Shown: positions 1 to 8,548 of the stretch, one piece after another | Layout: each line of letters opens with the position of its first letter | Position numbering within the stretch: the stretch's first letter is position 1 | DNA from: Marinobacter sp. THAF197a | GTDB taxonomy: Bacteria; Pseudomonadota; Gammaproteobacteria; Pseudomonadales; Oleiphilaceae | Length of the DNA: 64,000 bases | Direction of reading: 5' to 3' | Assembly: GCF_009363275.1 (NCBI RefSeq) | Contig: NZ_CP045324.1 | Location: forward strand, 3,472,001-3,536,000 | Notes under the pieces: generated by a model | Databases searched by the model: none | What the model saw: only the letters and a program-made list of their open reading frames with translations | What the model was told of the DNA's origin: nothing | Program-made: the position numbers and the translations under genes

Positions 1-1605
1 GTGCAGACGCGCAGCGTGGGCCTGCTCCAGGGCAATTTCCATGATCTCGTCGGTGATGCCCTGGATCTTGATATCCATCTGCAGGGCGGTAACGCCCTCT
101 TTGGTACCGGCAACCTTGAAGTCCATGTCGCCCAGGTGATCTTCGTCACCCAGGATGTCGGTCAGAACGGCGAACTTGTCACCTTCCTTGACCAGACCCA
201 TGGCGATACCAGCCACCGGAGCCTTGATCGGCACACCGGCGTCCATCAGTGCCAGGGAAGAACCGCACACGGAAGCCATGGAACTGGAACCGTTGGATTC
301 GGTGATCTCGGAAACCGCACGAATGGCATACGGGAACTCTTCCAGAGTCGGCATAACCGCCAGAACGCCGCGCTTGGCCAGACGACCATGACCCACTTCA
401 CGACGGCCCGGAGTACCAACGCGGCCGGCTTCACCTACGGAATACGGAGGGAAGTTGTAGTGGAACAGGAACGGATCTTTGCGCTCCCCTTCCAGAGCAT
501 CGATGATCTGCACATCACGGGTGGTACCCAGAGTGGCGGTTACGATGGCCTGGGTTTCACCACGGGTGAACAGGGCAGAACCGTGAACAGACGGCAGAAT
601 GCCAACTTCCACTTCGATCGGGCGCACAGTCTTGTTGTCACGGCCATCAATACGCGGCTTGCCATCGATAACCTGCTGACGCACCACAGACTTCTCAACC
701 TTGCCGAAATACTTCTTCACCAGTTCTTCAGAAGGCTGGCCTTCTTCTTCACCGGCCAGTTTTTCGACGGCGGCAGCCTTGATCTCGCCCAGACGCTCGT
801 AGCGAGCCATCTTGTCGCGCACGGCGTAGGCTTCTTCGATGGCACCACCGAACTCGGATTTGATGGCATTCAGAAGCTCGGTGTTTTCGGCTTCAGGCTG
901 CCATTCCCAGCGCGGCTTGCCGTGTTCAGCGGCAAATTCCTTGATGGCGGTGATGGCCGCCTGCATTTCCTGATGACCAAACAGTACGCCGCCCAGCATC
1001 TGGTCTTCGGTCAGGCCTTTGGCCTCGGACTCAACCATCAGTACGGCGTCTTCGGTACCGGCAACCACCATGTCCAGATCAGAGCTGGCCAGCTCTTCAA
1101 AGGTGGGGTTCAGGAAGTAGCCTTTATCGTTGGTGAAACCAACACGGGCAGCACCGATAGGACCATCGAACGGAATACCGGAGATCGCCAGCGCAGCAGA
1201 CGCCGCCAGCATGGCCGCGATGTCAGGATCGTGGTTCTTGCTGGCAGACATGACGGTACAGATCACCTGTACTTCGTTCATGTAGCCATTGGGGAACAGC
1301 GGGCGGATCGGACGGTCGATCAGGCGGGAAGTCAGCGTCTCTTTCTCGGACGGACGGCCTTCGCGCTTGAAGAAACCACCGGGGATTTTGCCGGCCGCGT
1401 AAGTCTTCTCGAAGTAGTTAACGGTCAGCGGGAAAAACGGCTGACCCGGCTTGGCTTCTTTGGCGCCAACAACGGTACCCAGAACAGCGGTATCGCCGGT
1501 AGACACGAGAACGGAACCGGTTGCCTGACGGGCAACACGACCCGTTTCCAGGGTGAAGGTTTCGCCACCCATTTCAAACGTTTTCTTACGTGGTTGCAGA
1601 TCCAC
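1..1605 (-). CDS. pnp: Polyribonucleotide nucleotidyltransferase (PNPase), 3' end beyond window
   Basis: PNPase degrades RNA 3' to 5' by phosphorolysis and forms part of the RNA degradosome. The reverse strand encodes 535 residues of an expected total of about 700. The N-terminus reads VDLQPRKKTF, followed by the family stretch TGRVARQATGSVL; both RNase PH-like domains are present (for example LIDRPIRPLFP and VGTPGRREVGHGRLAKR). The KH and S1 domains must lie beyond position 1. The start is a GTG at 1603-1605 with an AGGAG ribosome site about 8 nt upstream. It follows rpsO on the same strand, the classic rpsO-pnp order. A long forward-strand open frame over the same bases is a shadow. Identification is firm. 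Confidence 0.97.
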   Translation of the reverse strand, partial: MDLQPRKKTFEMGGETFTLETGRVARQATGSVLVSTGDTAVLGTVVGAKEAKPGQPFFPLTVNYFEKTYAAGKIPGGFFKREGRPSEKETLTSRLIDRPIRPLFPNGYMNEVQVICTVMSASKNHDPDIAAMLAASAALAISGIPFDGPIGAARVGFTNDKGYFLNPTFEELASSDLDMVVAGTEDAVLMVESEAKGLTEDQMLGGVLFGHQEMQAAITAIKEFAAEHGKPRWEWQPEAENTELLNAIKSEFGGAIEEAYAVRDKMARYERLGEIKAAAVEKLAGEEEGQPSEELVKKYFGKVEKSVVRQQVIDGKPRIDGRDNKTVRPIEVEVGILPSVHGSALFTRGETQAIVTATLGTTRDVQIIDALEGERKDPFLFHYNFPPYSVGEAGRVGTPGRREVGHGRLAKRGVLAVMPTLEEFPYAIRAVSEITESNGSSSMASVCGSSLALMDAGVPIKAPVAGIAMGLVKEGDKFAVLTDILGDEDHLGDMDFKVAGTKEGVTALQMDIKIQGITDEIMEIALEQAHAARLH

Positions 1606-1727
1606 AATAAACTCCTGCTCTTTTCAACGGTTAATACCTGACCGGGTGACACTCACCCTCGCCAGGTTTTCTTTACCACCGCAGCAGTCTGATCTGTGAA
1701 CCGAAAGGCAACCCGTCTGAAAGCTAA

Positions 1728-1796
1728 CAGGCTGTTGCAAAACCCCGGTTTCGTTTGCAGCCAGTATTTGCTGCACCCGGGCTTTTCAACAACCTG
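1728..1796 (-). promoter_or_regulatory. Long stem-loop in the pnp leader
   Basis: The left arm CAGGCTGTTGCAAAACCCCGG pairs with the right arm (1776-1796) over about 21 positions with a few mismatches. The loop contains a second small stem (GCAG/CTGC). It lies about 120 nt upstream of the pnp start codon. By analogy with E. coli it may be the RNase III processing site for PNPase autoregulation, but this is inferred from position and shape only. Confidence 0.5.
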
Positions 1797-1919
1797 CTAT
1801 CAATATCGGCTTTCCATTAGACAGAGAAAATCCTTCGGTTTCACTGACAAATCAACTGCAGCATAAACACCGTCTGGCATCCCCTGAGCGGGTACACACA
1901 GACAGTGGGAGAGAAGCGC

Positions 1920-1947
1920 GGCTGACCCGGGCAACCCCGGGCCAGCC
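1920..1947 (-). terminator. Hairpin downstream of rpsO
   Basis: GGCTGACCCGGG pairs with CCCGGGCCAGCC across a CAAC loop, with one mismatch, 20 nt after the rpsO stop. No strong T-run follows on the minus strand, so it may be a partial terminator or an RNA-stabilising stem that lets some transcripts continue into pnp. Confidence 0.55.
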
Positions 1948-1966
1948 TTCAGGTCGCTAAACCGGA

Positions 1967-2236
1967 TTAGCGACGCAGACCCAAGCGCTGGATGAGTTCC
2001 AGGTAACGGTCAGCGTTTTTACGCTTGAGGTAGTCCAGCAGCTTACGACGCTGGTTTACCATCCGGATCAGGCCGCGGCGGGAATGGTGATCCTGCTTGT
2101 TGGCCTTGAAGTGATCCTGCAGCTTGTTGATGTTGGCGCTCAGCAGTGCAACCTGAACTTCAGGAGAACCGGTATCGCCTTCAACTTGCTGAAAATCCTT
2201 AACGATCTGAGCTTTCTCATTGGCAGACAGTGCCAT
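1967..2236 (-). CDS. rpsO: 30S ribosomal protein S15
   Basis: S15 binds 16S rRNA early in assembly of the 30S platform and helps form an intersubunit bridge. The 89-residue product is the usual family length, starts MALSANEKAQIV and contains the conserved SHHSRRGL-like stretch (DHHSRRGLIRMVNQRRKLLDYL region) and the C-terminal LIQRLGLRR. The frame is open four codons further upstream, but the ATG at 2236 is preceded by GAGGTG at good spacing and matches the family start. It lies downstream of truB and upstream of pnp, as in most gammaproteobacteria. Confidence 0.98.
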   Translation of the reverse strand: MALSANEKAQIVKDFQQVEGDTGSPEVQVALLSANINKLQDHFKANKQDHHSRRGLIRMVNQRRKLLDYLKRKNADRYLELIQRLGLRR

Positions 2237-2314
2237 ATTACACCTCATAGGTTGCGATGCTGTTAAATCCGGCCGAACCGCGCATCTCTACAGCCCGGCT
2301 AATCAGCGGCGGTG

Positions 2315-3238
2315 TTACCCGCCGCTGTTCTTTACCAGACGGCGTGGCACCAGCTTGGTGTCATCGCCCTCCGGCATAGCTTCTGCCAATCCCACGAAGT
2401 TACGATCGCCGTAAACACGCACGAAGCCTTCAAGGGACTGACCCGGTATTCTAACCGGTTGTCCGTTCAATATCGATACCAGTGCCGAGCCTGACAGCCG
2501 GTGCTCGGGAAACATCGTCAGCGCGCTTTCCGGCGGCAGCAGCAAGCCGTCGAGGCTCTCACCGCGCTCGCGCATGGCTTCCAGGTCTTTGACATCGTGA
2601 GCATTTTCCAGCGTGTAGCCAGAGGCCAGGGTACGCCGCAGGGCACTGACATGGGCACCGCACCCAAGTACCGCACCAATATCTTCAACCAGTGAGCGTA
2701 TATACGTACCCTTTGTACAGGTCACCGCCAGGTCAAGCTCCTGCTCGCGAACCGCCAACAGGGTCAACTCATAGATCGTAACAGGGCGCGCCGGGCGCTC
2801 GATCTCAATGCCTTCACGGGCATACTCGTAAAGTGGCCGGCCTTTGTGCTTCAGCGCGGAATACATCGACGGTACCTGCTGGATATCGCCCCGAAACTGC
2901 TCCAGTACCGCTTCCACCTGAGCTTCAGTCAACGCTGGCACCGGCTTTTCTTCAACCACTGCGCCTTCGCTATCACCGGTTTCTGTCCGTATGCCCAACC
3001 GAGCGGTAGTGACATAAGCCTTGTCACTGTCGAGCATGGTCTGGGAAAACTTGGTTGCTTCGCCAAAACACAGGGGCAAAACACCAGTAGCAAGCGGATC
3101 AAGCGCACCTGTGTGGCCCGCCTTTGCGGCGCCATACAGGCGTTTTACCTGCTGAAGAATCCCGTTGGAGGTGACACCCTGGGGCTTGTCGATCACCAGG
3201 ATGCCATTTACGTCACGGCCTTTACGTCTTCGGCTCAA
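2315..3238 (-). CDS. truB: tRNA pseudouridine(55) synthase
   Basis: TruB converts U55 in the T-loop of tRNAs to pseudouridine and acts as a tRNA folding chaperone. The 307-residue protein has the catalytic motif GHTGALDPLATG (residues 41-52, nucleophile Asp47), the KGTYIRSL motif and a C-terminal PUA-like region. The start is a TTG at 3238 overlapping the rbfA stop (TTGA, 4 nt), which implies translational coupling. An ATG start is not available at the family position. It belongs to the nusA-infB-rbfA-truB-rpsO cluster. Confidence 0.96.
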   Translation of the reverse strand: MSRRRKGRDVNGILVIDKPQGVTSNGILQQVKRLYGAAKAGHTGALDPLATGVLPLCFGEATKFSQTMLDSDKAYVTTARLGIRTETGDSEGAVVEEKPVPALTEAQVEAVLEQFRGDIQQVPSMYSALKHKGRPLYEYAREGIEIERPARPVTIYELTLLAVREQELDLAVTCTKGTYIRSLVEDIGAVLGCGAHVSALRRTLASGYTLENAHDVKDLEAMRERGESLDGLLLPPESALTMFPEHRLSGSALVSILNGQPVRIPGQSLEGFVRVYGDRNFVGLAEAMPEGDDTKLVPRRLVKNSGG

Positions 3239-3666
3239 GCATCACGCTCCGGATTATCTGAAACCGGATCGTCGTTATCATCGCGAGGAACAGCAGGCTG
3301 ATCCCCCACGGCTTCGCGAATCAGACGGTCCATCTTGCGACTCTGGTTAAGCAGGCTGTCGAAGTGAAAACGCAGGTGGGGTACCACCCGCAGCTTCATC
3401 GCCCGCCCGACCTGGCCTCGCAGGAACCCCGAGGCCTTGTTGAGCACCGCCAGGGAATCCTGAACTTCCGGAGATTGCTCGGTAAGCTCTTCGGTCGACA
3501 ACAGGGAAACGTAAATATCGGCATAGCCCAGATCGCGGCTGACCTTGACGGCATTCACCGTAACCATACCAACGCGAGGGTCTTTGACCTCGCGCTGGAT
3601 GAGTTGGGCCAGTTCACGCTGCATCTGATCGCCGATACGATCTATGCGACTGTATTCCCGTGCCAT
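3235..3666 (-). CDS. rbfA: 30S ribosome-binding factor A
   Basis: RbfA binds immature 30S subunits and assists 16S rRNA 5'-end maturation, especially in the cold. The 143-residue product has the KH-like family pattern: RIGDQMQRELAQLIQ, then DPRVGMVTVNAVKVSRDL, then LRVVPHLRFHFD. The tail is acidic. The ATG at 3666 overlaps the infB TGA stop by one base, and its own stop overlaps the truB TTG, so infB, rbfA and truB are translationally linked. Confidence 0.96.
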   Translation of the reverse strand: MAREYSRIDRIGDQMQRELAQLIQREVKDPRVGMVTVNAVKVSRDLGYADIYVSLLSTEELTEQSPEVQDSLAVLNKASGFLRGQVGRAMKLRVVPHLRFHFDSLLNQSRKMDRLIREAVGDQPAVPRDDNDDPVSDNPERDA

Positions 3667-6203
3667 CAGGCCCCCGTTGATTCGAGCTGACGCTCAACGC
3701 GAACGCGATCGAACACCTCGATCTGATCGCCCACTTTCACGTCGTAGCCTTTAACACCGATACCACACTCCATACCGTTGCGGACTTCCGGTACGTCATC
3801 CTTGAAGCGACGCAGGGATTCCAGCTCGCCCTCGAAGATAACCACGTTGTCACGCAGTACGCGGATCGGCTTGTTACGGTATACGGTACCCTCGGTCACC
3901 ATGCAGCCGGCCACCTGGCCAAACTTCGGTGAACGGAACACGTCACGCACATCGGCGATACCCACGATGTCTTCCCGGAATTCGGGCTTGAGCATACCAG
4001 TCAGGGCCGACTTAACATCATCAATCAGGTTATAGATGATGCTGTAGTAGCGCAGATCCAGACCTTCCTGCTCAACCAGGCGCTTGGAAGCGGTATCCGC
4101 ACGCACGTTGAAACCGAAGATAACGGCGTTGGTAGCCATGGCCAGGCTCACGTCTGTCTCGGCAATCCCGCCGACACCAGATGAGACAATCTTGACCTGA
4201 ACTTCCTCGTTACCCAGGTCCTGCAGGGCCTTGGTGATGGCCTCCAGGGAACCACGAACGTCGGTCTTGAGAACAACGTTAAGGGTTTTGACTTCGTCTT
4301 TACCCATGTTCTCAAACATATTCTCCAGCTTGGCGGCCTGCTGGCGCTGCAGGCGCTGCTCGCGCTCGCGGGTCTGGCGGAATTCGGCCAGTTCTTTGGC
4401 TTTCTTCTCATCAGCCACGGCGAAGAACTCATCGCCAGCGTCCGGCGTGCCGTTCAGGCCAAGAATCTCGACCGGAATGGACGGGCCCGCTTCCTTGACC
4501 TGCTTGCCGGCTTCGTCGGTCATCGCCCGAACCTTGCCGTAGAATGAGCCGGCCACCACCATGTCACCCTGGCGCAGAGTGCCGTTCTGAACCAGAACGG
4601 TCGCAACAGAACCACGGCCACGCTCCAGGCTGGACTCAACAACCACACCACGGGCGGGGGCATCCGGTGACGCTTCAAGTTCCAGAATCTCGGCCTGCAG
4701 CAGGACGGCTTCCAGCAGATCATCAATACCAAGACCGGTATGGGCCGACACAGGCACAAACTGCACGTCGCCGCCCCAGTCTTCCGGAATCACATCCAGA
4801 GCAGACAGTTCGTTTTTGATGCGGTCCGGGTCGGCTTCTTCCTTGTCCATCTTGTTGATGGCGACCACCAGCGGCACACCGGCAGAGCGTGCATGCTGAA
4901 CCGCTTCCTTGGTTTGCGGCATAACACCGTCATCCGCAGCCACAACCAGGATAACGATATCCGTGCACTGGGCACCGCGCGCACGCATGGCGGTAAACGC
5001 TGCGTGGCCCGGGGTGTCCAGGAACGACACCATGCCGTGATCGGTTTCTACGTGGTAGGCGCCGATGTGCTGGGTAATACCACCGGACTCACCCGCGGCC
5101 ACCTTGGTGCGCCGAATGTAGTCCAGCAGGGATGTCTTACCGTGGTCAACGTGACCCATTACGCTCACAACCGGGGCGCGCTTGATCTTTTCCTTGCCTT
5201 CATGCTGCACGGTAATCTCGCTCAGCACTTCTTCTTCAAAGGCATCTTCACTGACCGCTTTGGGCTTGTGGCCCAGCTCTTCGGTTACCAGAACGGCGGT
5301 TTCCTGATCCAGTGCCTGGTTGATGGTGGCCATAACGCCCATTCCCATCAGGGTTTTAATGACATCAGCGGCTTTGACAGCCATGCGCTGGGCAAGATCA
5401 CCGACGGTGATGGTTTCCGGAATCTGTACTTCTCTAACCATTGGCTTTGTGGGCCTCTCGAAAGCATGACGCTTTTCTTTCGGTTTCTTTTTAGCCCGCA
5501 GCTGCTTGCGAGGAACGGTTTCTTCCTCGTCTTCAGAAATCACCAGAGGTTCTTCAACCGGACGGCTGCGAGGGCCGCGATGGCCAGCCTGCTTCTTCTT
5601 CGGCTTGCCTTCTTCGATATCGTCGCCGCGCTCGCGTACCTTTTCTTTCTTTTTCTTTGGCTTGCGATCCCGACCTTCGTCTTCAGGCGGAGGCATGGGA
5701 ATGTCCTCCGGCGCTGTTTCCAGTTCGGGTTCGGACTTTTCTTCCTGAACAGGCTCAGCCGCTGCCGGCTCTGATGGAGCGGCGGTTTCTGCTGGCTGCT
5801 CCTGCTGCTCTGCAGCCACTTTTGGTGCTTCATCGACCACCGGGGATTCAGCCACAGGCTGTTCCGCTACCTCTTCCGGCTTCGGTGCTTCAACCTCTGG
5901 TTCCGGCTGCAGTTCCGCACGCTTGATATAGGTGCGGCGCTTGCGCACTTCCACGTTCACGGTCTTGGCCTTGCCGGCCTTGAGCGTGGTGGTGGTTTTA
6001 CGCTTCAGGGTGATCTTGTTCGGCTCTGCCTGAGCTTCACCGTGGGTCTTTCTCAGATAGGTCAGCAACTGCTGCTTCTCATCACTGGTGACAGCGTCGT
6101 TCTCACTGCGGGCTTTCAGGCCCGCTTCCACGATCTGCTTCAGCAAACGATCCACGGGAGCGCCTACATCTGCGGCCAGTTGTTTTACCGTTACATCAGC
6201 CAT
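3666..6203 (-). CDS. infB: Translation initiation factor IF-2
   Basis: IF-2 is the GTPase that brings initiator fMet-tRNA to the 30S subunit and promotes subunit joining. The 845-residue protein has an N-terminal IF2N domain, a long low-complexity charged linker rich in E, P, A and K (about 60-250), a second IF2N-like domain (about 260-330), the G domain with GHVDHGKT at 350-357 and NKMD further on, then the C-terminal fMet-tRNA-binding domains. A strong GAGGAGG ribosome site precedes the ATG. nusA lies 20 bp upstream. Confidence 0.98.
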   Translation of the reverse strand: MADVTVKQLAADVGAPVDRLLKQIVEAGLKARSENDAVTSDEKQQLLTYLRKTHGEAQAEPNKITLKRKTTTTLKAGKAKTVNVEVRKRRTYIKRAELQPEPEVEAPKPEEVAEQPVAESPVVDEAPKVAAEQQEQPAETAAPSEPAAAEPVQEEKSEPELETAPEDIPMPPPEDEGRDRKPKKKKEKVRERGDDIEEGKPKKKQAGHRGPRSRPVEEPLVISEDEEETVPRKQLRAKKKPKEKRHAFERPTKPMVREVQIPETITVGDLAQRMAVKAADVIKTLMGMGVMATINQALDQETAVLVTEELGHKPKAVSEDAFEEEVLSEITVQHEGKEKIKRAPVVSVMGHVDHGKTSLLDYIRRTKVAAGESGGITQHIGAYHVETDHGMVSFLDTPGHAAFTAMRARGAQCTDIVILVVAADDGVMPQTKEAVQHARSAGVPLVVAINKMDKEEADPDRIKNELSALDVIPEDWGGDVQFVPVSAHTGLGIDDLLEAVLLQAEILELEASPDAPARGVVVESSLERGRGSVATVLVQNGTLRQGDMVVAGSFYGKVRAMTDEAGKQVKEAGPSIPVEILGLNGTPDAGDEFFAVADEKKAKELAEFRQTREREQRLQRQQAAKLENMFENMGKDEVKTLNVVLKTDVRGSLEAITKALQDLGNEEVQVKIVSSGVGGIAETDVSLAMATNAVIFGFNVRADTASKRLVEQEGLDLRYYSIIYNLIDDVKSALTGMLKPEFREDIVGIADVRDVFRSPKFGQVAGCMVTEGTVYRNKPIRVLRDNVVIFEGELESLRRFKDDVPEVRNGMECGIGVKGYDVKVGDQIEVFDRVRVERQLESTGA

Positions 6204-6223
6204 ACTGGTCCTCCTCTCCCGAA

Positions 6224-7717
6224 TCAGGCCTGGTCTTCAAACCAGGGGGCACGCGCGGTCATGATCAGCTGACCAGCACGCTCTTCATCCATACCTTCAA
6301 TTTCGAGCAGTTCGTCAATTGACTGCTCAGCCAGATCTTCCATCGTACGCACGCCCATACCAGCGAGTTTGAACGCCAGTGAACGGTCCATGCCTTCCAT
6401 GTTGAGAAGATCTTCGGCGGGCTCTGCGCCCTCCAGGGCTTCTTCACTCGCCAGCGCCTGGTTCAACAGGACGTCTTTGGCACGACGGCGCAGCTCTGTG
6501 ACGGTTTCCTCGTCAAAGCCATCGATGGCCAGCATTTCTTCCATCGGCACGTACGCCACTTCCTCAATCGAGGTAAAGCCTTCGTCGATCAGGACACCGG
6601 CAAATTCCTCGTCAACGTCCAGGTGCGCGGTAAAGTGCTCAACCAGGCGAGAGTATTCCTGCTCCTGGCGCTCGCCGGCTTCTTCCTCGGTCATTACGTT
6701 CAAAGTCCAGCCGGTCAGCTCAGTGGCCAGACGAACGTTCTGGCCGTTACGGCCGATGGCCTGGGCCAGATTGTCTTCGGCGACGGCAACGTCCATGGTG
6801 TGGCGGTCTTCATCCATCACGATGGAGGCAACCTCGGCCGGCGCCATGGCGTTGATGACCAACTGGGCCGGGTTGTCGTCCCACAGCACAATATCAACAC
6901 GCTCGCCGCCCAGTTCGTTGGACACAGCCTGGACCCGGGAGCCCCGCATGCCCACGCAGGCACCCACGGGATCAATACGGCGATCGTTGGTCTTCACGGC
7001 AATCTTGGCACGGGAGCCGGGATCACGGGCTGCACCACGGATCTCAATCAGGTCTTCAGCAATCTCCGGCACTTCAATGCGGAACAGCTCAATCAGCATC
7101 TGCGCGTCGGTACGGCTCAGGATCAGCTGCGGGCCCCGATGATCGGTGCGAATCTCCAGCAACAGGGAACGCACGCGGTCGCCCATGCGGAAGGTTTCCC
7201 GGGGAATCAGATGCTCACGGGGCAGAAGTGCTTCGGCATTGCCACCCAGATCCACAATAACGTTGTCCCGTGTCACCTTCTTGACCGTTCCGGAAACCAG
7301 CTCGCCAACGCGGTCGCGGTAGCTGTCGACGATCTTCATGCGCTCAGCTTCGCGAACCTTCTGGAAAATAATCTGCTTGGCTGCCTGGGCACCGATACGT
7401 CCAAAGGCGACTGATTCCACTTTCTCTTCGTGGATGTCACCCGGCTTCAGATCTGGACTGATTTCTTCGGCTTCCTGGAAGGTAAGCTCTGTACCCAGCG
7501 CTGGAACGGCGTCGTTGTCTACCACCAACCAGCGGCGGAAGGTCTCGTACTCTCCGGTGCGGCGGTCAATGGCAACCCGGATGTCCGCTTCTTCATCTTC
7601 ATAACGCTTCTTGGCAGCGGTCGCGAGCGCCAGCTCGATCGCCTCGAAAATCACGTCTTTCTCGACACCTTTCTCGTTCGAGACGGATTCTACTACCAGC
7701 AAGATCTCTTTACTCAT
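6224..7717 (-). CDS. nusA: Transcription termination/antitermination factor NusA
   Basis: NusA binds RNA polymerase and nascent RNA and modulates pausing, termination and antitermination. The 497-residue product has the N-terminal polymerase-binding domain (SKEILLVVESVSNEKGV), an S1 domain (about 135-200), two KH domains (PVGACVGMRGSRVQ and IGRNGQNVRLA) and two acidic C-terminal repeats (about 365-490). These C-terminal repeats are typical of the longer gammaproteobacterial form. It is encoded between rimP (54 nt upstream) and infB. Confidence 0.98.
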   Translation of the reverse strand: MSKEILLVVESVSNEKGVEKDVIFEAIELALATAAKKRYEDEEADIRVAIDRRTGEYETFRRWLVVDNDAVPALGTELTFQEAEEISPDLKPGDIHEEKVESVAFGRIGAQAAKQIIFQKVREAERMKIVDSYRDRVGELVSGTVKKVTRDNVIVDLGGNAEALLPREHLIPRETFRMGDRVRSLLLEIRTDHRGPQLILSRTDAQMLIELFRIEVPEIAEDLIEIRGAARDPGSRAKIAVKTNDRRIDPVGACVGMRGSRVQAVSNELGGERVDIVLWDDNPAQLVINAMAPAEVASIVMDEDRHTMDVAVAEDNLAQAIGRNGQNVRLATELTGWTLNVMTEEEAGERQEQEYSRLVEHFTAHLDVDEEFAGVLIDEGFTSIEEVAYVPMEEMLAIDGFDEETVTELRRRAKDVLLNQALASEEALEGAEPAEDLLNMEGMDRSLAFKLAGMGVRTMEDLAEQSIDELLEIEGMDEERAGQLIMTARAPWFEDQA

Positions 7718-7771
7718 TGGATTGCCCTGCCCTCAATATAATCGATGCATCCACAGTCTTGTTCGAATGGG

Positions 7772-8233
7772 TCATTCAAAAACCGGTACGATGTTGGCCT
7801 TTTCAATACTGTCAAAAGGCAACAGGTATTCGTGGTCATCAACAACCACGATGACTTCATCGCCCTCTATACCTTTGATCAGGCCTGTAAATTTGCGCCG
7901 GCCTTCAAACGCCATGCGCAGCTTGATCTGAACCTGATGGCCAACGAATTCCTGATACTGCTCGAGACGAAACAGCGGCCGGTCCATACCCGGCGACGAC
8001 ACCTCAAGGGTGTATTCACTCTGGATGGGGTCTTCCACATCCATCACGCCGCTTATCTGACGGCTGACTTTCTCGCAGTCTTCAATGCTGATGCCATTTT
8101 CCGCATCATCAATAAACACCCGAAGCATGGACTGATAGCCCCGGGAACGATATTCGATACCCCAGAATTCATACCCGAGCCCTTCCACTACCGGGCGCAG
8201 AATGTCTTCCAGTTGTTTAAGCTTGGCTGACAA
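7772..8233 (-). CDS. rimP: Ribosome maturation factor RimP
   Basis: RimP is needed for efficient maturation of the 30S subunit. The 153-residue product begins MSAKLKQLEDILRPVV, carries the family motif GLGYEFWGIEY and the later stretch LEVSSPGMDRPL, and ends in an SH3-like domain. The start is a TTG at 8233, supported by a GGAGGC ribosome site 8 nt upstream; no ATG lies at the family position. It is the first gene of the rimP-nusA-infB operon and follows two terminator-like hairpins, so it may be attenuated. Confidence 0.95.
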   Translation of the reverse strand: MSAKLKQLEDILRPVVEGLGYEFWGIEYRSRGYQSMLRVFIDDAENGISIEDCEKVSRQISGVMDVEDPIQSEYTLEVSSPGMDRPLFRLEQYQEFVGHQVQIKLRMAFEGRRKFTGLIKGIEGDEVIVVVDDHEYLLPFDSIEKANIVPVFE

Positions 8234-8274
8234 GTGTCGCCGCCTCCGTATTCAGATTTTCGGACTACAAAAAC

Positions 8275-8303
8275 AAAAAAAGGGCTGTTGATCAGCCCTT
8301 TTT
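8275..8303. terminator. Bidirectional terminator upstream of rimP
   Basis: GGGCTG pairs with CAGCCC across a short TTGAT loop. It is flanked by A6 on the left and T5 on the right, so it can terminate in both directions. On the minus strand it lies about 40 nt before the rimP start and may act as an attenuator. Confidence 0.75.
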
Positions 8304-8337
8304 ATGCACCAGGGCCCTTTGCGCCAGGCCCCTTAAT

Positions 8338-8364
8338 CAAAAAGCCCCTATGAATGGGGCCTTT
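8338..8364. terminator. Terminator hairpin between tRNA-Leu and rimP
   Basis: GCCCC pairs with GGGGC around a TATGAAT loop, with AAAA and TTTT flanks on the two sides. It lies about 100 nt downstream of the strong minus-strand promoter at 8469-8497, so together they delimit a possible short transcript. Confidence 0.7.
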
Positions 8365-8462
8365 TGTTGCAAGAATTCGCAGAAAGCTAACCCAACTCTG
8401 CCCTCTGCCGACAGACACCTGGCCTGCCTGGACACCACAACGCCGTTGCAAGGTCCAATATC
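8338..8462 (-). ncRNA. Candidate small RNA or rimP leader RNA
   Basis: A near-consensus promoter ends at 8469 and a terminator follows about 100 nt later, giving a predicted transcript of about 125 nt with no plausible open frame. Within it, TGGAC pairs with GTCCA around an inner CAAC/GTTG stem, so it looks structured. The segment sits where metY is found in E. coli but cannot fold as a tRNA. It may be a free small RNA or the attenuated 5' leader of rimP-nusA-infB. This is inferred from promoter and terminator signals only. Confidence 0.4.
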
Positions 8463-8468
8463 CGCCGG

Positions 8469-8497
8469 AGTATAGAGACGCCGCGCAGACTGGTCAA
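8469..8497 (-). promoter_or_regulatory. Strong sigma-70 promoter upstream of rimP
   Basis: On the minus strand TTGACC is followed after exactly 17 nt by TATACT, five of six consensus bases in each box. Transcription would start near 8462 and read through two hairpins towards rimP. Confidence 0.7.
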
Positions 8498-8506
8498 GGA
8501 CTGACC

Positions 8507-8536
8507 AAAAAAAACGGCCTGGAACTTCCAAGCCGT
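8507..8536 (-). terminator. Terminator of tRNA-Leu
   Basis: ACGGC pairs with GCCGT around an inner TGGAA/TTCCA stem, and eight T residues follow on the minus strand. It lies 13 nt after the encoded CCA of the tRNA gene. Confidence 0.85.
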
Positions 8537-8548
8537 CTTACTCAAATA

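Larger units (their letters stand above)
1606..1966 (-). other. rpsO-pnp intergenic region and pnp leader
   Basis: This 361-bp stretch holds no gene. It carries a GC-rich hairpin just after rpsO (1920-1947) and a large imperfect hairpin in the pnp leader (1728-1796). In E. coli the equivalent region holds the rpsO terminator, the pnp promoter and an RNase III-cleaved stem-loop used for PNPase autoregulation, so a similar arrangement is inferred. No convincing -35/-10 pair was pinned down. Confidence 0.6.
8234..8548 (-). other. tRNA-Leu to rimP intergenic region
   Basis: This 315-bp stretch holds no protein gene. On the minus strand it contains the tRNA-Leu terminator (8507-8536), a near-consensus promoter (8469-8497) and two more terminator hairpins (8338-8364 and 8275-8303). 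In E. coli the initiator tRNA gene metY occupies this slot between leuU and rimP, and no tRNA can be seen here. Confidence 0.7.

Noticed and set aside
1..1641. 546-codon open frame on the plus strand
   Set aside because: It is antisense to pnp, which has complete family motifs on the minus strand; the forward translation has no recognisable domain.
4740..5774. Long plus-strand open frame across infB
   Set aside because: It is a shadow of IF-2; its composition mirrors the reverse complement of the coding strand.
8365..8506. Initiator tRNA gene metY upstream of rimP
   Set aside because: No CCA end, T arm or CAT anticodon loop can be found on either strand of this segment.
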